Assembly: GCA_015488685.1 (NCBI GenBank)
Contig: WFNH01000086.1
Location: forward strand, 1 to 60,556
Direction: 5' to 3'
DNA: 60,556 nt
From: Marinosulfonomonas sp.
GTDB taxonomy: Bacteria > Pseudomonadota > Alphaproteobacteria > Rhodobacterales > Rhodobacteraceae
Shown piece after piece: positions 7,542 through 18,563 of the stretch. The first letter of the stretch is position 1; each line of letters begins with the position of its first letter. The notes under the pieces were generated by a model. That model had not been told where the DNA came from. It saw only the letters and a program-made list of their open reading frames with translations, and ran no database searches. The translations under genes were made by a program, and so were the position numbers.

Positions 7542-8654
7542 ATGACGCCCAAGCGTCTGTCCGGTGCGGGCGTGATCCCCGATGCGGTTGATACCCCCGC
7601 GCCCAAATCGTCCGATCCGGCGCAGCTATATGCAGCGCTTGATCTGGGCACAAACAGTTGCCGCATGCTGATTGCCCAACCAAAGGGCAATCAATTCACT
7701 GTGGTCGACAGTTTTTCCAAATCCGTGCAACTTGGCTCGGGCCTTGAGGCGACGGGGCGGCTTAGTCGCGCGTCGATCAAACGCACGGTGCAGGCCTTGC
7801 GAATTTGCAAGAAAAAGCTGCAAAACCATAAAGTTAGAAACATGCGACTGGTCGCGACCGAGGCTTGCCGGCGGGCCAAAAACTCGTCCGAATTTCACCG
7901 GTTGGTGAAGCGCGAAACCGGTCTGACACTGGAAATCATCGAACCCGAGGAAGAAGCGCGGCTGGCGGTGATTTCCTGCGCGCCGCTTGTGTCCAAACGC
8001 ACCGAACAGTTACTGGTGGTGGATATTGGCGGCGGGTCGACCGAACTGGTCTGGATCGATATTTCAAAAGTGCCGCATCATGATCGTGCTAATTCTATTA
8101 TGCGGTTGCGCACAGGGTTCGAACAGGATCGCAACCTGATCGAAAATGCCCGCGTTGTGGACTGGATTTCGGTGCCTCTGGGCGTGGCCACCCTGCGCGA
8201 TATTTTCGACGATGTGGATGACGATGCTGCGCGGTTCGCCCTGATGTCCTGTCATTTCGAGGAAAATCTGGCCGGGTTTTCGCCATTCGAAAGTGAACAG
8301 GCCAAAGAAGGGTTCCAGATTGTCGGCACCTCGGGCACGGTGACCACAGTTGCGGCCTCGCATCTGGGGTTGCGCCGCTATGATCGCAACAAGGTGGACG
8401 GGCTGCGCATGACCTCGGGTGAAATTGATGCCGTGGTGCGCGATTACCTGTCGTTGGGGCCGGAAGGGCGCCGCAAAGATCCGCGCATCGGGCGCGACCG
8501 GCAGGCGCTGATCATGTCGGGCGCCGCAATTTTGCAGGCTTTGCTGCGGGTTTGGCCGACGGACCGCCTGTCAGTTGCTGATCGCGGTTTGCGCGAAGGC
8601 CTGCTATACGCACAAATGAGCGCCGACGGGGTGCTGAAAGACGGGATAGACTGA
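7542..8654 (+). CDS. ppx: Ppx/GppA-family exopolyphosphatase
   Basis: A 370-residue member of the exopolyphosphatase / guanosine pentaphosphate phosphatase family. It has the actin-like ATPase fold with phosphate-1 loop [15 protein letters not shown] near residue 28 and phosphate-2 loop [13 protein letters not shown] around residue 150. The block [14 protein letters not shown] is also typical. There is no C-terminal HD domain; length fits the short two-lobe form. It degrades polyphosphate, pppGpp or both. GGAGGG lies 7 bases before the ATG at 7542; a GTG six bases earlier is too close to that site to be the start. The stop overlaps the rlmE start by one base, so the two are translated together. 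The downstream Pho block would make polyphosphate turnover relevant. Confidence 0.9.
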   Translation: MTPKRLSGAGVIPDAVDTPAPKSSDPAQLYAALDLGTNSCRMLIAQPKGNQFTVVDSFSKSVQLGSGLEATGRLSRASIKRTVQALRICKKKLQNHKVRNMRLVATEACRRAKNSSEFHRLVKRETGLTLEIIEPEEEARLAVISCAPLVSKRTEQLLVVDIGGGSTELVWIDISKVPHHDRANSIMRLRTGFEQDRNLIENARVVDWISVPLGVATLRDIFDDVDDDAARFALMSCHFEENLAGFSPFESEQAKEGFQIVGTSGTVTTVAASHLGLRRYDRNKVDGLRMTSGEIDAVVRDYLSLGPEGRRKDPRIGRDRQALIMSGAAILQALLRVWPTDRLSVADRGLREGLLYAQMSADGVLKDGID

Positions 8655-9370
8655 TGGCCAAAAGCCCTACAGGAAAAAACAATAGCGGACGCGGGCAACG
8701 CGACCTGCGGGTCAAGGTGAAATCTGCGCGCGGGCGCAAGCTGTCGTCGACGCTCTGGCTGGAACGCCAGTTGAACGACCCATACGTGAAGCGCGCCACG
8801 ACCGAGGGCTATCGCGGACGTGCGGCCTTCAAGATCATGGAACTGGACGACAAATATCGTTTTTTGGTGCCCGGCGCGCGGGTGGTCGATCTGGGCTGCG
8901 CCCCCGGTGGCTGGTTACAGGTTGCGGTGCCACGCATCAATTCGCTGGGTGAACGCAAAGGCAAGGCAGTTGGCCGTCTGATCGGGGTTGATCTGCAAGA
9001 GGTCGAGCCGGTGCCGGGTGCTGAAATCCATGTTCTGGATTTCATGGCGGACGGGGCCGATGATCTGGTCAAAAGCTGGCTTGGGGGCAAGGCCGATGTG
9101 GTGATGTCCGATATGGCCGCCAAGGCATCAGGCCACAAACAGACGGACCATTTGCGCATCATGGCCCTGTGCGAAACCGCTGCCTATTTTGCCTTTGACG
9201 TGCTGGAAGAGGGCGGCACATTCATCGCCAAGGTTTTGGCCGGCGGGGCCGAGGGCGATTTGCAAAAGCTGCTGAAGATGAAGTTCACCAAAGTGGCAAA
9301 TGTAAAGCCACCCGCCAGCCGGTCGAACAGTTCGGAAAAATTTGTGGTCGCAACGGGGTTTCGGGGATAA
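8654..9370 (+). CDS. rlmE: 23S rRNA 2'-O-ribose uridine-2552 methyltransferase
   Basis: A 238-residue FtsJ/RrmJ methyltransferase that modifies U2552 in the A-loop of 23S rRNA. The basic N-terminal extension of about 45 residues is followed by the catalytic core. Lys in [12 protein letters not shown], the SAM loop [15 protein letters not shown], Asp in [14 protein letters not shown], and Lys in FIAKVLAGG form the K-D-K set, and the SSEKFVVA block near the end holds the final Glu. Length is slightly above the E. coli enzyme (209) because of the N-terminal extension, common in alphaproteobacteria. It is coupled to ppx by the TGATG junction. Confidence 0.95.
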   Translation: MAKSPTGKNNSGRGQRDLRVKVKSARGRKLSSTLWLERQLNDPYVKRATTEGYRGRAAFKIMELDDKYRFLVPGARVVDLGCAPGGWLQVAVPRINSLGERKGKAVGRLIGVDLQEVEPVPGAEIHVLDFMADGADDLVKSWLGGKADVVMSDMAAKASGHKQTDHLRIMALCETAAYFAFDVLEEGGTFIAKVLAGGAEGDLQKLLKMKFTKVANVKPPASRSNSSEKFVVATGFRG

Positions 9371-9401
9371 GCCTTTGTGAATGCAAAATCGTAGGTGCGT
9401 G

Positions 9402-9764
9402 ATGAAAGACACAGAACCTGATACAACCGCCCTGGCGCTGGATCGCACGGTTCTGGCCAATGAACGCACCTTTCAGGCATGGATCCGCACAGGGCTATCT
9501 GCACTTGCCGCTGGACTGGGCGTTGCAAAGTTCTTGCAAGATGCAATGCCCCTCTGGATGCTTTTGACGATTGCGGCCGTTCTGATTGTCCTGAGCATCG
9601 CCGCCTTTCTACAGGCATCCTGGCGTTACACCCATCTTCATCTTCGCATTGCAGATCTGGACGTGGACGCAACACCGCTGTGGCTGGTCAAGATGATCAG
9701 CTTTTTACTGGCAGGGTGCTCGGTTCTGGCATTGTTTGGAATATTTCTGGCGGTGTTCTGGTAG
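9402..9764 (+). CDS. DUF202-family inner-membrane protein
   Basis: A 120-residue membrane protein with three hydrophobic segments: about residues 30-48 (TGLSALAAGLGVAKF), 53-70 (MLLTIAAVLIVLSIAAF) and 98-118 (SFLLAGCSVLALFGIFL). The N-terminal motif LANERTFQAWIRTGL is the DUF202 (YidH-like) signature. The molecular role of the family is unknown. The ATG at 9402 places the start just before that motif; an upstream in-frame ATG at 9381 has no better ribosome site. It follows rlmE by about 30 bp and may share its transcript. Confidence 0.82.
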   Translation: MKDTEPDTTALALDRTVLANERTFQAWIRTGLSALAAGLGVAKFLQDAMPLWMLLTIAAVLIVLSIAAFLQASWRYTHLHLRIADLDVDATPLWLVKMISFLLAGCSVLALFGIFLAVFW

Positions 9765-9829
9765 GTTTCCGTCAACGCAAACTCGGCACTTTGGGTCAAC
9801 TTACTTGAAATGAGCATTATATTGGGATG

Positions 9830-9919
9830 TGGCGGAGAGACAGGGATTCGAACCCTGGGTAGGCTTGCACCCACAACGGTTTTCGAGACCGCCCCGTTCG
9901 ACCACTCCGGCACCTCTCC
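9830..9919 (-). tRNA. tRNA-Ser(CGA)
   Basis: On the minus strand the sequence folds as a class II tRNA. The acceptor stem is GGAGAGG with TCTCTCC, the discriminator is G, and CCA is encoded. The anticodon stem GCGGT/ACCGT carries the loop CTCGAAA, giving anticodon CGA, which reads UCG serine codons. A long variable arm (TGTGGGT...) and a T-arm with GGTTCGAATCC are present. The length is 90 bases including CCA. It stands alone between two rightward protein genes. Confidence 0.96.
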
Positions 9920-10107
9920 GCGTGATTGGCGACTGTTGTCGAACCGTGGCTGTATCTAAGGGCAGGTGGCTGTGGATACAATAGGGAAAATGAAGCAGCA
10001 GAAGAATCCCCGAATAACCTGATAAGGTTCGTATAAACCGGGTGCCTTTTCCGAATTCGGTTTTACCCCTATATATGAATGAAACAAGAACCCTGACAGG
10101 ATGCCTT

Positions 10108-10932
10108 ATGTTGAAACGATTATCCCTGATCTTGCTGATGTTTTCTCTGGCCCCGGTGGCCTATGCCCAGCAAACCGCCAAAGCAGAGCATTTGGCAGGA
10201 TTATTACACATGCAGCCGATGTTTGAAGTCATGCGGGACGAAGGCATTACCTATGGTGCCGATCTGGATCGCGAGATGCTGGACGGGGCAGGTGGGGGGC
10301 GTTGGCAGCGTGCGGTAAAGGAAATCTATCAACCTGACCGTATTTGGCAGACATTTCTGCCGGTTTTTGCGGCTGAACTGAAAGATGCCGATGTTGAGTC
10401 CATGATTGCGTTCTTCGAGACGGATTTGGGGGTAAGGATTGTTAATCTGGAATTCGAGGCCCGCCGCGCCTTGCTGGACAAGGCAACCGAGGCCGCCAGC
10501 AAAGAACAGTTCCATGCAATGTCGGAAAGCGGGTCGCGCCGGATGAAGCTGTTGGAAGATCTGGTTCGGGCGAATGATCTGGTCGAATACAACGTCATGT
10601 CGGCGCTGAATGCCAGTTACGCCTTTTATACCGGCATGATCAACGGGCAGGCTTTTGTGACGCCGCCAAGTGATGCGGATGTTCTGAAAGAGGTCTGGGC
10701 GCAAGAAGATCAGATCAGGCTGGATACCAATGAATGGCTCTATTCCTATATGTTGCTGGCCTATCAACCGCTGACGGACGAGGAATTGCAAATCTACGTC
10801 GATTTTTCCGCCAGCACGGCCGGGCGGGCGCTGAATTCGGCACTGTTTTCGGCTTATGACCGGATTACGCTGAATGTGTCCAAAGCGCTGGGGCTAATGG
10901 TGGCGCAATTCATGCACGGTGAAGACCTGTAA
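10108..10932 (+). CDS. Exported DUF2059-domain protein
   Basis: A 274-residue protein with a clear signal peptide (MLKRLSLILLMFSLAPVAYA, then QQTAK). The rest is mostly helical. The block ELKDADVESMIAFFETDLGV and, in the second half, QPLTDEELQIYVDFSASTAG followed by GRALNSAL fit the DUF2059 helical repeat, which appears here in two copies. The function of the family is unknown; it is periplasmic. AGGA lies about 7 bases before the chosen ATG, and upstream in-frame ATGs would place extra residues before the signal peptide. It converges on the lipoprotein gene immediately after it. Confidence 0.8.
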   Translation: MLKRLSLILLMFSLAPVAYAQQTAKAEHLAGLLHMQPMFEVMRDEGITYGADLDREMLDGAGGGRWQRAVKEIYQPDRIWQTFLPVFAAELKDADVESMIAFFETDLGVRIVNLEFEARRALLDKATEAASKEQFHAMSESGSRRMKLLEDLVRANDLVEYNVMSALNASYAFYTGMINGQAFVTPPSDADVLKEVWAQEDQIRLDTNEWLYSYMLLAYQPLTDEELQIYVDFSASTAGRALNSALFSAYDRITLNVSKALGLMVAQFMHGEDL

Positions 10933-10935
10933 TGC

Positions 10936-11292
10936 CTAACGCCCGTTGACCATCAATGCGATCACCAGTTGTTCGCGGGCTTCTGCTGTGTTGGGGCGAA
11001 ACATGGCGATGTCTTTTTGAAAGGTGCGCAGCACTTGCGCGCGGTTTGATTTATGCACGCCCGCCAGATCAAAGGCTTTGTCCAGCGCCGGACCACCGCC
11101 AACACCAATATCGGTCAGGATTTCAAACTGGTGCGTATTGACATGGTCGGAAACCTTCTTGCGCCGCGCATTATATGTGCTGTTTCCTACCGCATTGCCA
11201 ATCGCCATGCCCGGCCACATCAACGGGTTTCCCAGATGGCCCATGTCACAGCCACCCAATGCCAGAATAGCCACTGTCAAAATAATACGCAT
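10936..11292 (-). CDS. Small lipoprotein, unknown function
   Basis: A 118-residue protein. The N-terminus MRIILTVAILALGGCDMG is a short lipoprotein signal with lipobox LGGC at residues 12-15 and Asp at +2 of the mature chain, which in enteric bacteria signals retention in the inner membrane. The rest is soluble with a glycine-rich turn (DIGVGGGPALD) and a helical C-terminal half. I do not recognise a family, although similar small lipoproteins are common in Rhodobacteraceae. It ends 3 bp from the stop of the DUF2059 gene on the other strand. Confidence 0.65.
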   Translation of the reverse strand: MRIILTVAILALGGCDMGHLGNPLMWPGMAIGNAVGNSTYNARRKKVSDHVNTHQFEILTDIGVGGGPALDKAFDLAGVHKSNRAQVLRTFQKDIAMFRPNTAEAREQLVIALMVNGR

Positions 11293-11484
11293 TTCCCTAT
11301 ATTCCTTTACTCATAACGCTTGACTTATATCCCTATTTCCCAGATAAGCGCGCATCTTGGCAAGGCTTCCCTTGTCAGGTTTATGAAATGACGCCCAAAC
11401 GGGCGCGCAGTTCGAGGCGCCGATACTGGCAAAACACCCCAGATGGGGCGGCCACAGAACGCGGATGAAATGAAGGAATACCAG

Positions 11485-12222
11485 ATGTTTGCGGTTATGA
11501 AAACCGGCGGCAAGCAATACAAGGTTCAGGCAGGCGATGTTCTGCGGATCGAACGTATTGCGGCGGATGCGGGCGAAAAAGTACAGTTCAACGAAATTCT
11601 GATGGTTGGCAACACAATCGGCACACCCACTGTAAAAGGTGCGGGCGTTCAGGCCGATGTAATCGACCAGATCAAAGGCGAAAAGCTGATCCACTTTGTC
11701 AAGCGTCGTCGCAAGCACCACTCCAAGCGCACCAAAGGCCACCGTCAAAAGCTGACTTTGGTCCGGATCACCGAGATTCTGGAAAAAGGCGCTGACAAGT
11801 CGGGTGTTAAAGAAGCTGTTGGCACAGGGTCGATTTCGGCTGCTGCGCTGGCTGCCATGAAGCCCGCCAGCAACAAGCCTGTTAAGGCTGCACCGGCGAA
11901 GAAGGCCAAGGCGCCTGCCAAACCGGCCGCTAAACCGGCCAAAGCCAAGGCAGATGCCAAACCGGCAGCAAAACCTGCTGCCAAGCCCGCCAAAAAGGCA
12001 GCGGCCAAACCGGCCGCGACGGGTGCAGACGATCTGAAAAAACTGTCAGGCGTTGGCCCGGCATTGGAAAAGAAGCTGAATGAAGCTGGTGTAACAACAT
12101 TTGCCCAAATCGCAGGCTGGTCTAAAGCGGATATTGATGATATGGACGGCAAACTGTCGTTCAAAGGCCGCATCGAGCGTGAAGGCTGGGTCGATCAGGC
12201 CAAGAAACTGGCTAAAGGCTAA
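11485..12222 (+). CDS. rplU: Ribosomal protein L21 with C-terminal helix-hairpin-helix extension
   Basis: Residues 1 to about 103 are ordinary L21 ([18 protein letters not shown] at the start; [16 protein letters not shown] at the 23S rRNA-binding loop). The protein then continues to 245 residues. A lysine/alanine/proline-rich segment of about 75 residues (AAKPAKAK-type repeats, like histone H1 or AlgP) leads into a helix-hairpin-helix block, [20 protein letters not shown], with a short following domain ([15 protein letters not shown]). The same extension occurs in other Rhodobacterales L21 proteins. Its role is not known to me; the fold normally binds nucleic acid. The ATG at 11485 has AAGGA 7 bases before it. 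rpmA follows by 11 bp. Confidence 0.93.
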   Translation: MFAVMKTGGKQYKVQAGDVLRIERIAADAGEKVQFNEILMVGNTIGTPTVKGAGVQADVIDQIKGEKLIHFVKRRRKHHSKRTKGHRQKLTLVRITEILEKGADKSGVKEAVGTGSISAAALAAMKPASNKPVKAAPAKKAKAPAKPAAKPAKAKADAKPAAKPAAKPAKKAAAKPAATGADDLKKLSGVGPALEKKLNEAGVTTFAQIAGWSKADIDDMDGKLSFKGRIEREGWVDQAKKLAKG

Positions 12223-12233
12223 GGAGAGACAAG

Positions 12234-12503
12234 ATGGCACATAAAAAAGCAGGCGGTTCATCCCGCAACGGTCGCGACTCTGCTGGTCGCCGCCTTGGTG
12301 TTAAGAAATATGGCGGTGAATCCGTCATTCCGGGCAACATTATCCTGCGTCAGCGCGGCACAAAGATGTGGCCGGGCGAGGGCGTAGGTATGGGCAAGGA
12401 TCACACAATCTTTGCAACTGTCGAAGGTCAGGTGACCTTCCACAAAGGCCTTAAACGCCGCACATTTATTTCGGTCCTTCCGGCAACGGAGGCCGCTGAG
12501 TAA
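12234..12503 (+). CDS. rpmA: Ribosomal protein L27
   Basis: An 89-residue large-subunit protein whose N-terminal tail reaches the peptidyl-transferase centre. The sequence begins [20 protein letters not shown], so the lysines of the tail follow the initiator directly, with no extra leader to be cleaved as seen in Firmicutes. The blocks [14 protein letters not shown] and [11 protein letters not shown] are diagnostic. GGAGA lies before the start. It forms the usual rplU-rpmA pair, ending in a strong terminator at 12532. Confidence 0.97.
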   Translation: MAHKKAGGSSRNGRDSAGRRLGVKKYGGESVIPGNIILRQRGTKMWPGEGVGMGKDHTIFATVEGQVTFHKGLKRRTFISVLPATEAAE

Positions 12504-12531
12504 ACCGAAACCTTATGGTAAGATTTTAGAG

Positions 12532-12559
12532 GGATCGGTGGCAACACCGGTCCTTTTGC
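12532..12559 (+). terminator. Rho-independent terminator after rplU-rpmA
   Basis: A 9-base stem, GGATCGGTG with CACCGGTCC (one G-T pair), closes a GCAA tetraloop and runs into TTTTGCTTTTT. This is the cleanest intrinsic terminator of the window and separates the ribosomal pair from the GNAT-obgE transcript. Confidence 0.85.
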
Positions 12560-12692
12560 TTTTTCGACACTATTGCGCCCAAAATTCGCTCCAGTGTCAC
12601 AGTAGATTGAAGAACCGGTGATCAACTGACGTCTTGTAAGGCGGCACCACAATCGCCATCTGATCCAGATGCTACCCAAAAGGAGGGACAGC

Positions 12693-13238
12693 ATGAGACT
12701 TGAACAGATTATTAATCAACCGGTCATTGAAACCGAACGGTTCACCCTGCGCCCATTGCGCAAATCAGATGCCGGCCTGTTGGAGCTTTATTCAAGCGAC
12801 GAGCGCATTGCGCGTTCCACCACCTCGATCCCGCATCCCTTGCCGCCGGGCACCACCGAAGCGTTTATCGCGCGTGTCACGGCCGATGACCGTCGCGAAG
12901 ATGTCTGGGTTCTGGATGGCACAGCCTATGGCCATGCCGAATTGCTGGGTGTGATCGGGTTAACCTGTATTGAACGCGGGCAGGCGGAAATCGGCTACTG
13001 GATTGCACCGGCTTTCTGGAACACCGGTTATGCCTCGGAAGCGGTCAATGCCTTGATCGACGCCAACCCCAAAGGGTGCAAAACGATCTTTGCCGAGGTG
13101 TTTCAGGACAACCCCGCATCGGCCCGCGTTCTGACCAATGCCGGGTTCGAGTATATCGGGGATGCCGAAAGCTATTCGGTGGCCCGCGACGCAACAGTGG
13201 CGACCTGGACCTATCTAAAGAAGATGGACGAGGCTTGA
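12693..13238 (+). CDS. GNAT-family N-acetyltransferase (RimJ/RimL type)
   Basis: A 181-residue acetyltransferase. The N-terminal VIETERFTLRPLRKSDAGLL is the RimJ/RimL opening. The acetyl-CoA core follows (AEIGYWIAPAFWNTGYASEA), with FAEVFQDNPASARVLTNAGF at motif B. It may acetylate a protein N-terminus or a small amine; the target is unknown. AGGAGGG lies 6 bases before the ATG at 12693. It stands between rpmA and obgE, a position it also holds in related genomes, suggesting a ribosome-linked substrate; that is inference. Confidence 0.85.
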   Translation: MRLEQIINQPVIETERFTLRPLRKSDAGLLELYSSDERIARSTTSIPHPLPPGTTEAFIARVTADDRREDVWVLDGTAYGHAELLGVIGLTCIERGQAEIGYWIAPAFWNTGYASEAVNALIDANPKGCKTIFAEVFQDNPASARVLTNAGFEYIGDAESYSVARDATVATWTYLKKMDEA

Positions 13239-13283
13239 GGCCGGACGCTTTCTGTTCTATCGCCTAGATGGACAATTATTTAA

Positions 13284-15451
<2,168 letters not shown>

Positions 15452-15468
15452 CCCCATCTTTGTTCTAT

Positions 15469-15488
15469 AAATATCCCCGCCGGAGGCA
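15469..15488. repeat. Dispersed 20-bp element, copy 1
   Basis: AAATATCCCCGCCGGAGGCA, the exact reverse complement of the copy at 28393-28412. Its GGAGG lies where the proA ribosome site should be, 10 bases before the ATG. Other copies lie at 16796, 46824 and 48598. Confidence 0.85.
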
Positions 15489-15496
15489 AGAATCCC

Positions 15497-16744
15497 ATGA
15501 GTGATGAAATCAAAACCATGATGGCCGATCTGGGCGCCCGCGCCAAAGCGGCCTCGGTTGAACTGGGGTTTGCCAGCTCTGATGCCAAGGAAAAAGCCCT
15601 GATGTTAGCAGCTGACGCGATTGTCGCCAATGCGGACGATATTCTGGCGGCCAATGAACAGGACATGGCCTATGGCCGCGACAAGGGGCTGACAGCGGCG
15701 ATGCTGGACCGGCTGATGCTGGATCGCGACCGGATAGCGGCAATGGCGACAGGTTTGCGCACAGTGGCGGCGCAAAAGGATCCGGTGGGCGATGTGATTT
15801 CCGAATGGGACATGCCATCAGGCCTGCATATCAAACGGGTGCGCACCCCTTTGGGGGTGATCGGCGTGATCTATGAAAGCCGCCCGAATGTGACGGCGGA
15901 CGCGGGCGCACTGTGCCTGAAGGCGGGCAATGCGGTGATCCTGCGCGGCGGATCGGAAAGCTTCCATTCCTCTGGCGCGATCCATGCCTGTCTGGTGCAG
16001 GGGCTAAAGGCAGCCGGTTTGCCCGAAGATGCCATCCAGCGGGTGCCGACACGGGATCGGGCGGCGGTGCAGGAAATGCTGCGGATGACCGACAGCATCG
16101 ACGTGATCGTACCACGTGGCGGCAAGGGGCTGGTCGGGCTGGTGCAACGCGAGGCCCGCGTGCCGGTGTTTGCCCACCTTGAAGGCATCGTGCATGTTTA
16201 TATTGATGCTTCGGCCGACCCTGAAAAGACCCGCAAAGTGGTGCTGAACGCCAAGACGCGGCGCACGGGGATTTGCGGCGCGGCGGAATGTCTGCTGGTG
16301 CACCGGGATGCGGCAGAACTGGGCCAGCAGGTGATTGATGATCTGATGGCAGCGGGTATAGAAGTGCGGGTCGGCGAGGGGCTTCAGGGTAGCAAGCCTG
16401 CCACGGATGAAGATTTCGGAATGGAATATCTGGATTCGATCATCGCCGCCAAACTGGTGGATGACATTGATGCCGCGATTGCCCATATCCGCGAATTTGG
16501 CAGCAACCACACCGATGCTATCATGGCCGAGGATACAGCCGCTGCGGCGCGGTTTTTCGAGCGGCTGGACAGTGCAATTCTGATGCATAATGCCTCGACC
16601 CAGTTTGCCGATGGGGGCGAGTTCGGCATGGGGGCGGAAATCGGTATTGCCACGGGAAAAATGCACGCCCGCGGGCCGGTCGGGGCCGAGCAGCTGACCA
16701 GCTTCAAATATATCGTTACAGGGGACGGGGCGGTGCGCACTTAG
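15497..16744 (+). CDS. proA: Gamma-glutamyl phosphate reductase
   Basis: A 415-residue NADPH-dependent reductase, the second step of proline synthesis. It is an aldehyde-dehydrogenase-fold enzyme. Visible blocks are [48 protein letters not shown], the catalytic cysteine region [17 protein letters not shown], and [20 protein letters not shown] near the end. Length matches the family (about 417). The ribosome site is GGAGG inside a dispersed repeat. A bidirectional terminator and a second repeat copy follow. Confidence 0.97.
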   Translation: MSDEIKTMMADLGARAKAASVELGFASSDAKEKALMLAADAIVANADDILAANEQDMAYGRDKGLTAAMLDRLMLDRDRIAAMATGLRTVAAQKDPVGDVISEWDMPSGLHIKRVRTPLGVIGVIYESRPNVTADAGALCLKAGNAVILRGGSESFHSSGAIHACLVQGLKAAGLPEDAIQRVPTRDRAAVQEMLRMTDSIDVIVPRGGKGLVGLVQREARVPVFAHLEGIVHVYIDASADPEKTRKVVLNAKTRRTGICGAAECLLVHRDAAELGQQVIDDLMAAGIEVRVGEGLQGSKPATDEDFGMEYLDSIIAAKLVDDIDAAIAHIREFGSNHTDAIMAEDTAAAARFFERLDSAILMHNASTQFADGGEFGMGAEIGIATGKMHARGPVGAEQLTSFKYIVTGDGAVRT

Positions 16745-16774
16745 GGGTTTGCGCCGCCTTACGGCGTCGCCCCG

Positions 16775-16794
16775 CGCGCCCCTGACGGGGCGCG
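16775..16794. terminator. Hairpin between convergent proA and chpT
   Basis: An 8-base GC stem, CGCGCCCC with GGGGCGCG, around the loop TGAC. A smaller hairpin (CGCCG TTA CGGCG region) precedes it near 16752-16766. It lies between two convergent genes, so it may act on both strands. No long T run follows, so strength is uncertain. Confidence 0.5.
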
Positions 16795-16795
16795 T

Positions 16796-16815
16796 TGCCT
16801 CCGGCGGAGGTATTT
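16796..16815. repeat. Dispersed 20-bp element, copy 2
   Basis: TGCCTCCGGCGGAGGTATTT differs from the consensus TGCCTCCGGCGGGGATATTT at two positions. It follows the proA terminator hairpin and runs into a purine-rich stretch (AGGAAAAGAAGAAGG). Confidence 0.75.
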
Positions 16816-16842
16816 AGGAAAAGAAGAAGGGCGCGGGCAGGC

Positions 16843-17439
16843 TTAGAAGGACAGGGCAATCGTGCCTTCACGCAGATCGGTTTTCAGGGCACGGCCTGCC
16901 TGTTGAACCGCGTCGGGAACCAGCGCAAAGTGAACGTCGGATGGGGACAGATCAACTTTGTTGATAGGTGAAACCAGCATTTCCCATTTCTCGGCATCAA
17001 TATTCATTTTGTCAGCCGTGCAGGCCAGCCGCCAGCCATCCGGTCCCTGACGTACCTTGACGGTGCCGCCAAAACCCATTGCGCTTTCGAAACACTGGAT
17101 CAGCAAAAAGGCCAGCTTTACCTCGGAACGGGGCAGGCTGTTTTGGCTGTTCCAGTCATATTGCACCCGACCGGCAGCCCCCATATCGTGCAGGATCGAG
17201 GTGATTTCGGACAGGCCGACCATGGCCCCAGGACCTGCCGCGCCAAACGCGATGCGGAAAAACCGGATGCGGGCATTCGCGCTGGCCACGCTTTCGCTGA
17301 TCAGTGCCATTTCCGGCCCGTCTACTGATCCCGCCATGCCCAGCAGTTCAACCCCGTTGCCAATCGCCCCCAGAGGGCTGATAAGATCGTGACAGATACG
17401 CGAGCCGATCAGGGCGGCGATGGTGCTTTGTGTGTTCAT
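16843..17439 (-). CDS. chpT: Histidine phosphotransferase ChpT
   Basis: A 198-residue phosphotransfer protein of the CckA-ChpT-CtrA relay. It is built like a histidine kinase core. The helical hairpin carries the phosphorylated His17 in SRICHDLISPLGAIGNGVEL, followed by the dimer helix with ISESVASANARIRFFRIAFG. The C-terminal degenerate Bergerat fold lacks ATP-binding motifs, as expected. In roseobacters this pathway controls motility, gene-transfer agent and related traits; neither CckA nor CtrA is in the window. The divergent DUF3553 gene begins 35 bp away. Confidence 0.92.
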   Translation of the reverse strand: MNTQSTIAALIGSRICHDLISPLGAIGNGVELLGMAGSVDGPEMALISESVASANARIRFFRIAFGAAGPGAMVGLSEITSILHDMGAAGRVQYDWNSQNSLPRSEVKLAFLLIQCFESAMGFGGTVKVRQGPDGWRLACTADKMNIDAEKWEMLVSPINKVDLSPSDVHFALVPDAVQQAGRALKTDLREGTIALSF

Positions 17440-17474
17440 GGTCTAACTTCCTGTCCTGCGAAAGGGGGCGTCCT

Positions 17475-17645
17475 ATGAATGAATTATTGGAACCGGGCAT
17501 GTTGGTGAAACACCCGACCCGGCCCGAGTGGGGCCTTGGGCAGGTACAATCGCGGATAAATGGTAAAATAACCGTTAATTTTGAACATGCGGGCAAGGTT
17601 GTTATTGTCGGAAGCGAGATTGAACTCATGCTGGTGGATCCTTGA
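17475..17645 (+). CDS. DUF3553 small protein
   Basis: A 56-residue protein with the pattern PGMLVKHPTRPEWGLGQVQS and INGKITVNFEHAGKV, a compact beta fold of the DUF3553 family (related in pattern to the UvrD/CarD-type Tudor modules that contact nucleic acid or RNA polymerase). The ATG at 17475 begins the conserved block and has a GGGGG purine run upstream. It is divergent from chpT. Its exact role is unknown. Confidence 0.8.
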   Translation: MNELLEPGMLVKHPTRPEWGLGQVQSRINGKITVNFEHAGKVVIVGSEIELMLVDP

Positions 17646-17783
17646 GGTTCTTGCATGGCGGGTTGCGATTTACGCTAGCACAGCTTAGGCGCGAGTCAAT
17701 CGGTGCATTGGCGGGCTGTTGCTATTTCATGGCGCAATTCGTAGAAGTTGGGCCAGTGTTTGGACACCGGATGTGATGGGTAA

Positions 17784-18563
17784 ATGACCTTCGAAGATAC
17801 GAAATTCGAATTGCGCCTTGCACAGTCCAAGGCCGACCTGCACGCCGCGCAGCGGCTGCGTTACGAGGTATTCATCGAGGAACTGGGCGGCGATGGTCCG
17901 CTGGTCGATCACGATGCGCGGCTGGAGCAGGACGAATTCGACGAATTCTTTGACCACCTGATGCTGATTGACAAAACCCAGCCTGAAGGCTCGGACAAGC
18001 ATGTGGTCGGGGTTTATCGCTTGCTGCGCGGGGATATGGCCGAAAAAGCGGGGCGGTTTTATTCCGAAGACGAATATGATCTGAGCGTGATCAAATCCAG
18101 CGGGCGAAGCCTGATGGAACTGGGCCGCTCTTGCGTGCACCCCGATTATCGCGGCAGCCGCGCAATGTATCTGCTTTGGAGCGGTCTGGGCGCTTATGTG
18201 CTGGAACACAAAATCGAGGTGATGTTCGGGGTTGCCAGTTTTCACGGCACCGATATCAATTCCATTGCCGAACCGCTGGCCTGTTTGCACCATTTTCACC
18301 TTGCGCCGGAAGACATGCGGGTAAGGGTGTTGGATCCGCACTTTCAGACGATGGATTTGATGCCGGCCGATCAGATTGACCAACGCCGCGCCACCCGTGC
18401 CATGCCGACTTTGATCAAGGCCTATCTGCGCCTTGGCGGCTATGTGGGCGAGGGCGCGTTTATTGACCGCAGTTTCAACACCACCGATGTGTTTTTGCTG
18501 ATGGATACGCAGAATATCAGCGAAAAGAACCGCACGCTGTACACCAAGGGACGGCACGGATGA
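17784..18563 (+). CDS. olsB: L-ornithine N(alpha)-acyltransferase
   Basis: A 259-residue GNAT-fold enzyme that transfers a 3-hydroxyacyl group from acyl-carrier protein to ornithine, giving lyso-ornithine lipid. Family blocks: AAQRLRYEVFIEELGGDG, VGVYRLLRG, LMELGRSCVHPDYRGSRAM, LFGV-like MFGVASFHGTD, and the C-terminal LIKAYLRLGGYVGEGAFIDR with FNTTDVFLLMDT. The stop overlaps the olsA start (ATGA), so both halves of the pathway are translated together. In many alphaproteobacteria ornithine lipids rise under phosphate starvation; I do not see a convincing Pho box before this gene. Confidence 0.92.
   Translation: MTFEDTKFELRLAQSKADLHAAQRLRYEVFIEELGGDGPLVDHDARLEQDEFDEFFDHLMLIDKTQPEGSDKHVVGVYRLLRGDMAEKAGRFYSEDEYDLSVIKSSGRSLMELGRSCVHPDYRGSRAMYLLWSGLGAYVLEHKIEVMFGVASFHGTDINSIAEPLACLHHFHLAPEDMRVRVLDPHFQTMDLMPADQIDQRRATRAMPTLIKAYLRLGGYVGEGAFIDRSFNTTDVFLLMDTQNISEKNRTLYTKGRHG

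Noticed and set aside
17646-17783. Possible Pho box before olsB
   Set aside because: CTGTTGC and TCATGGC near 17715 have loose similarity, but the 11-bp periodicity and CTGTCAT pattern are missing. Control of ornithine lipid by phosphate remains possible by other means.
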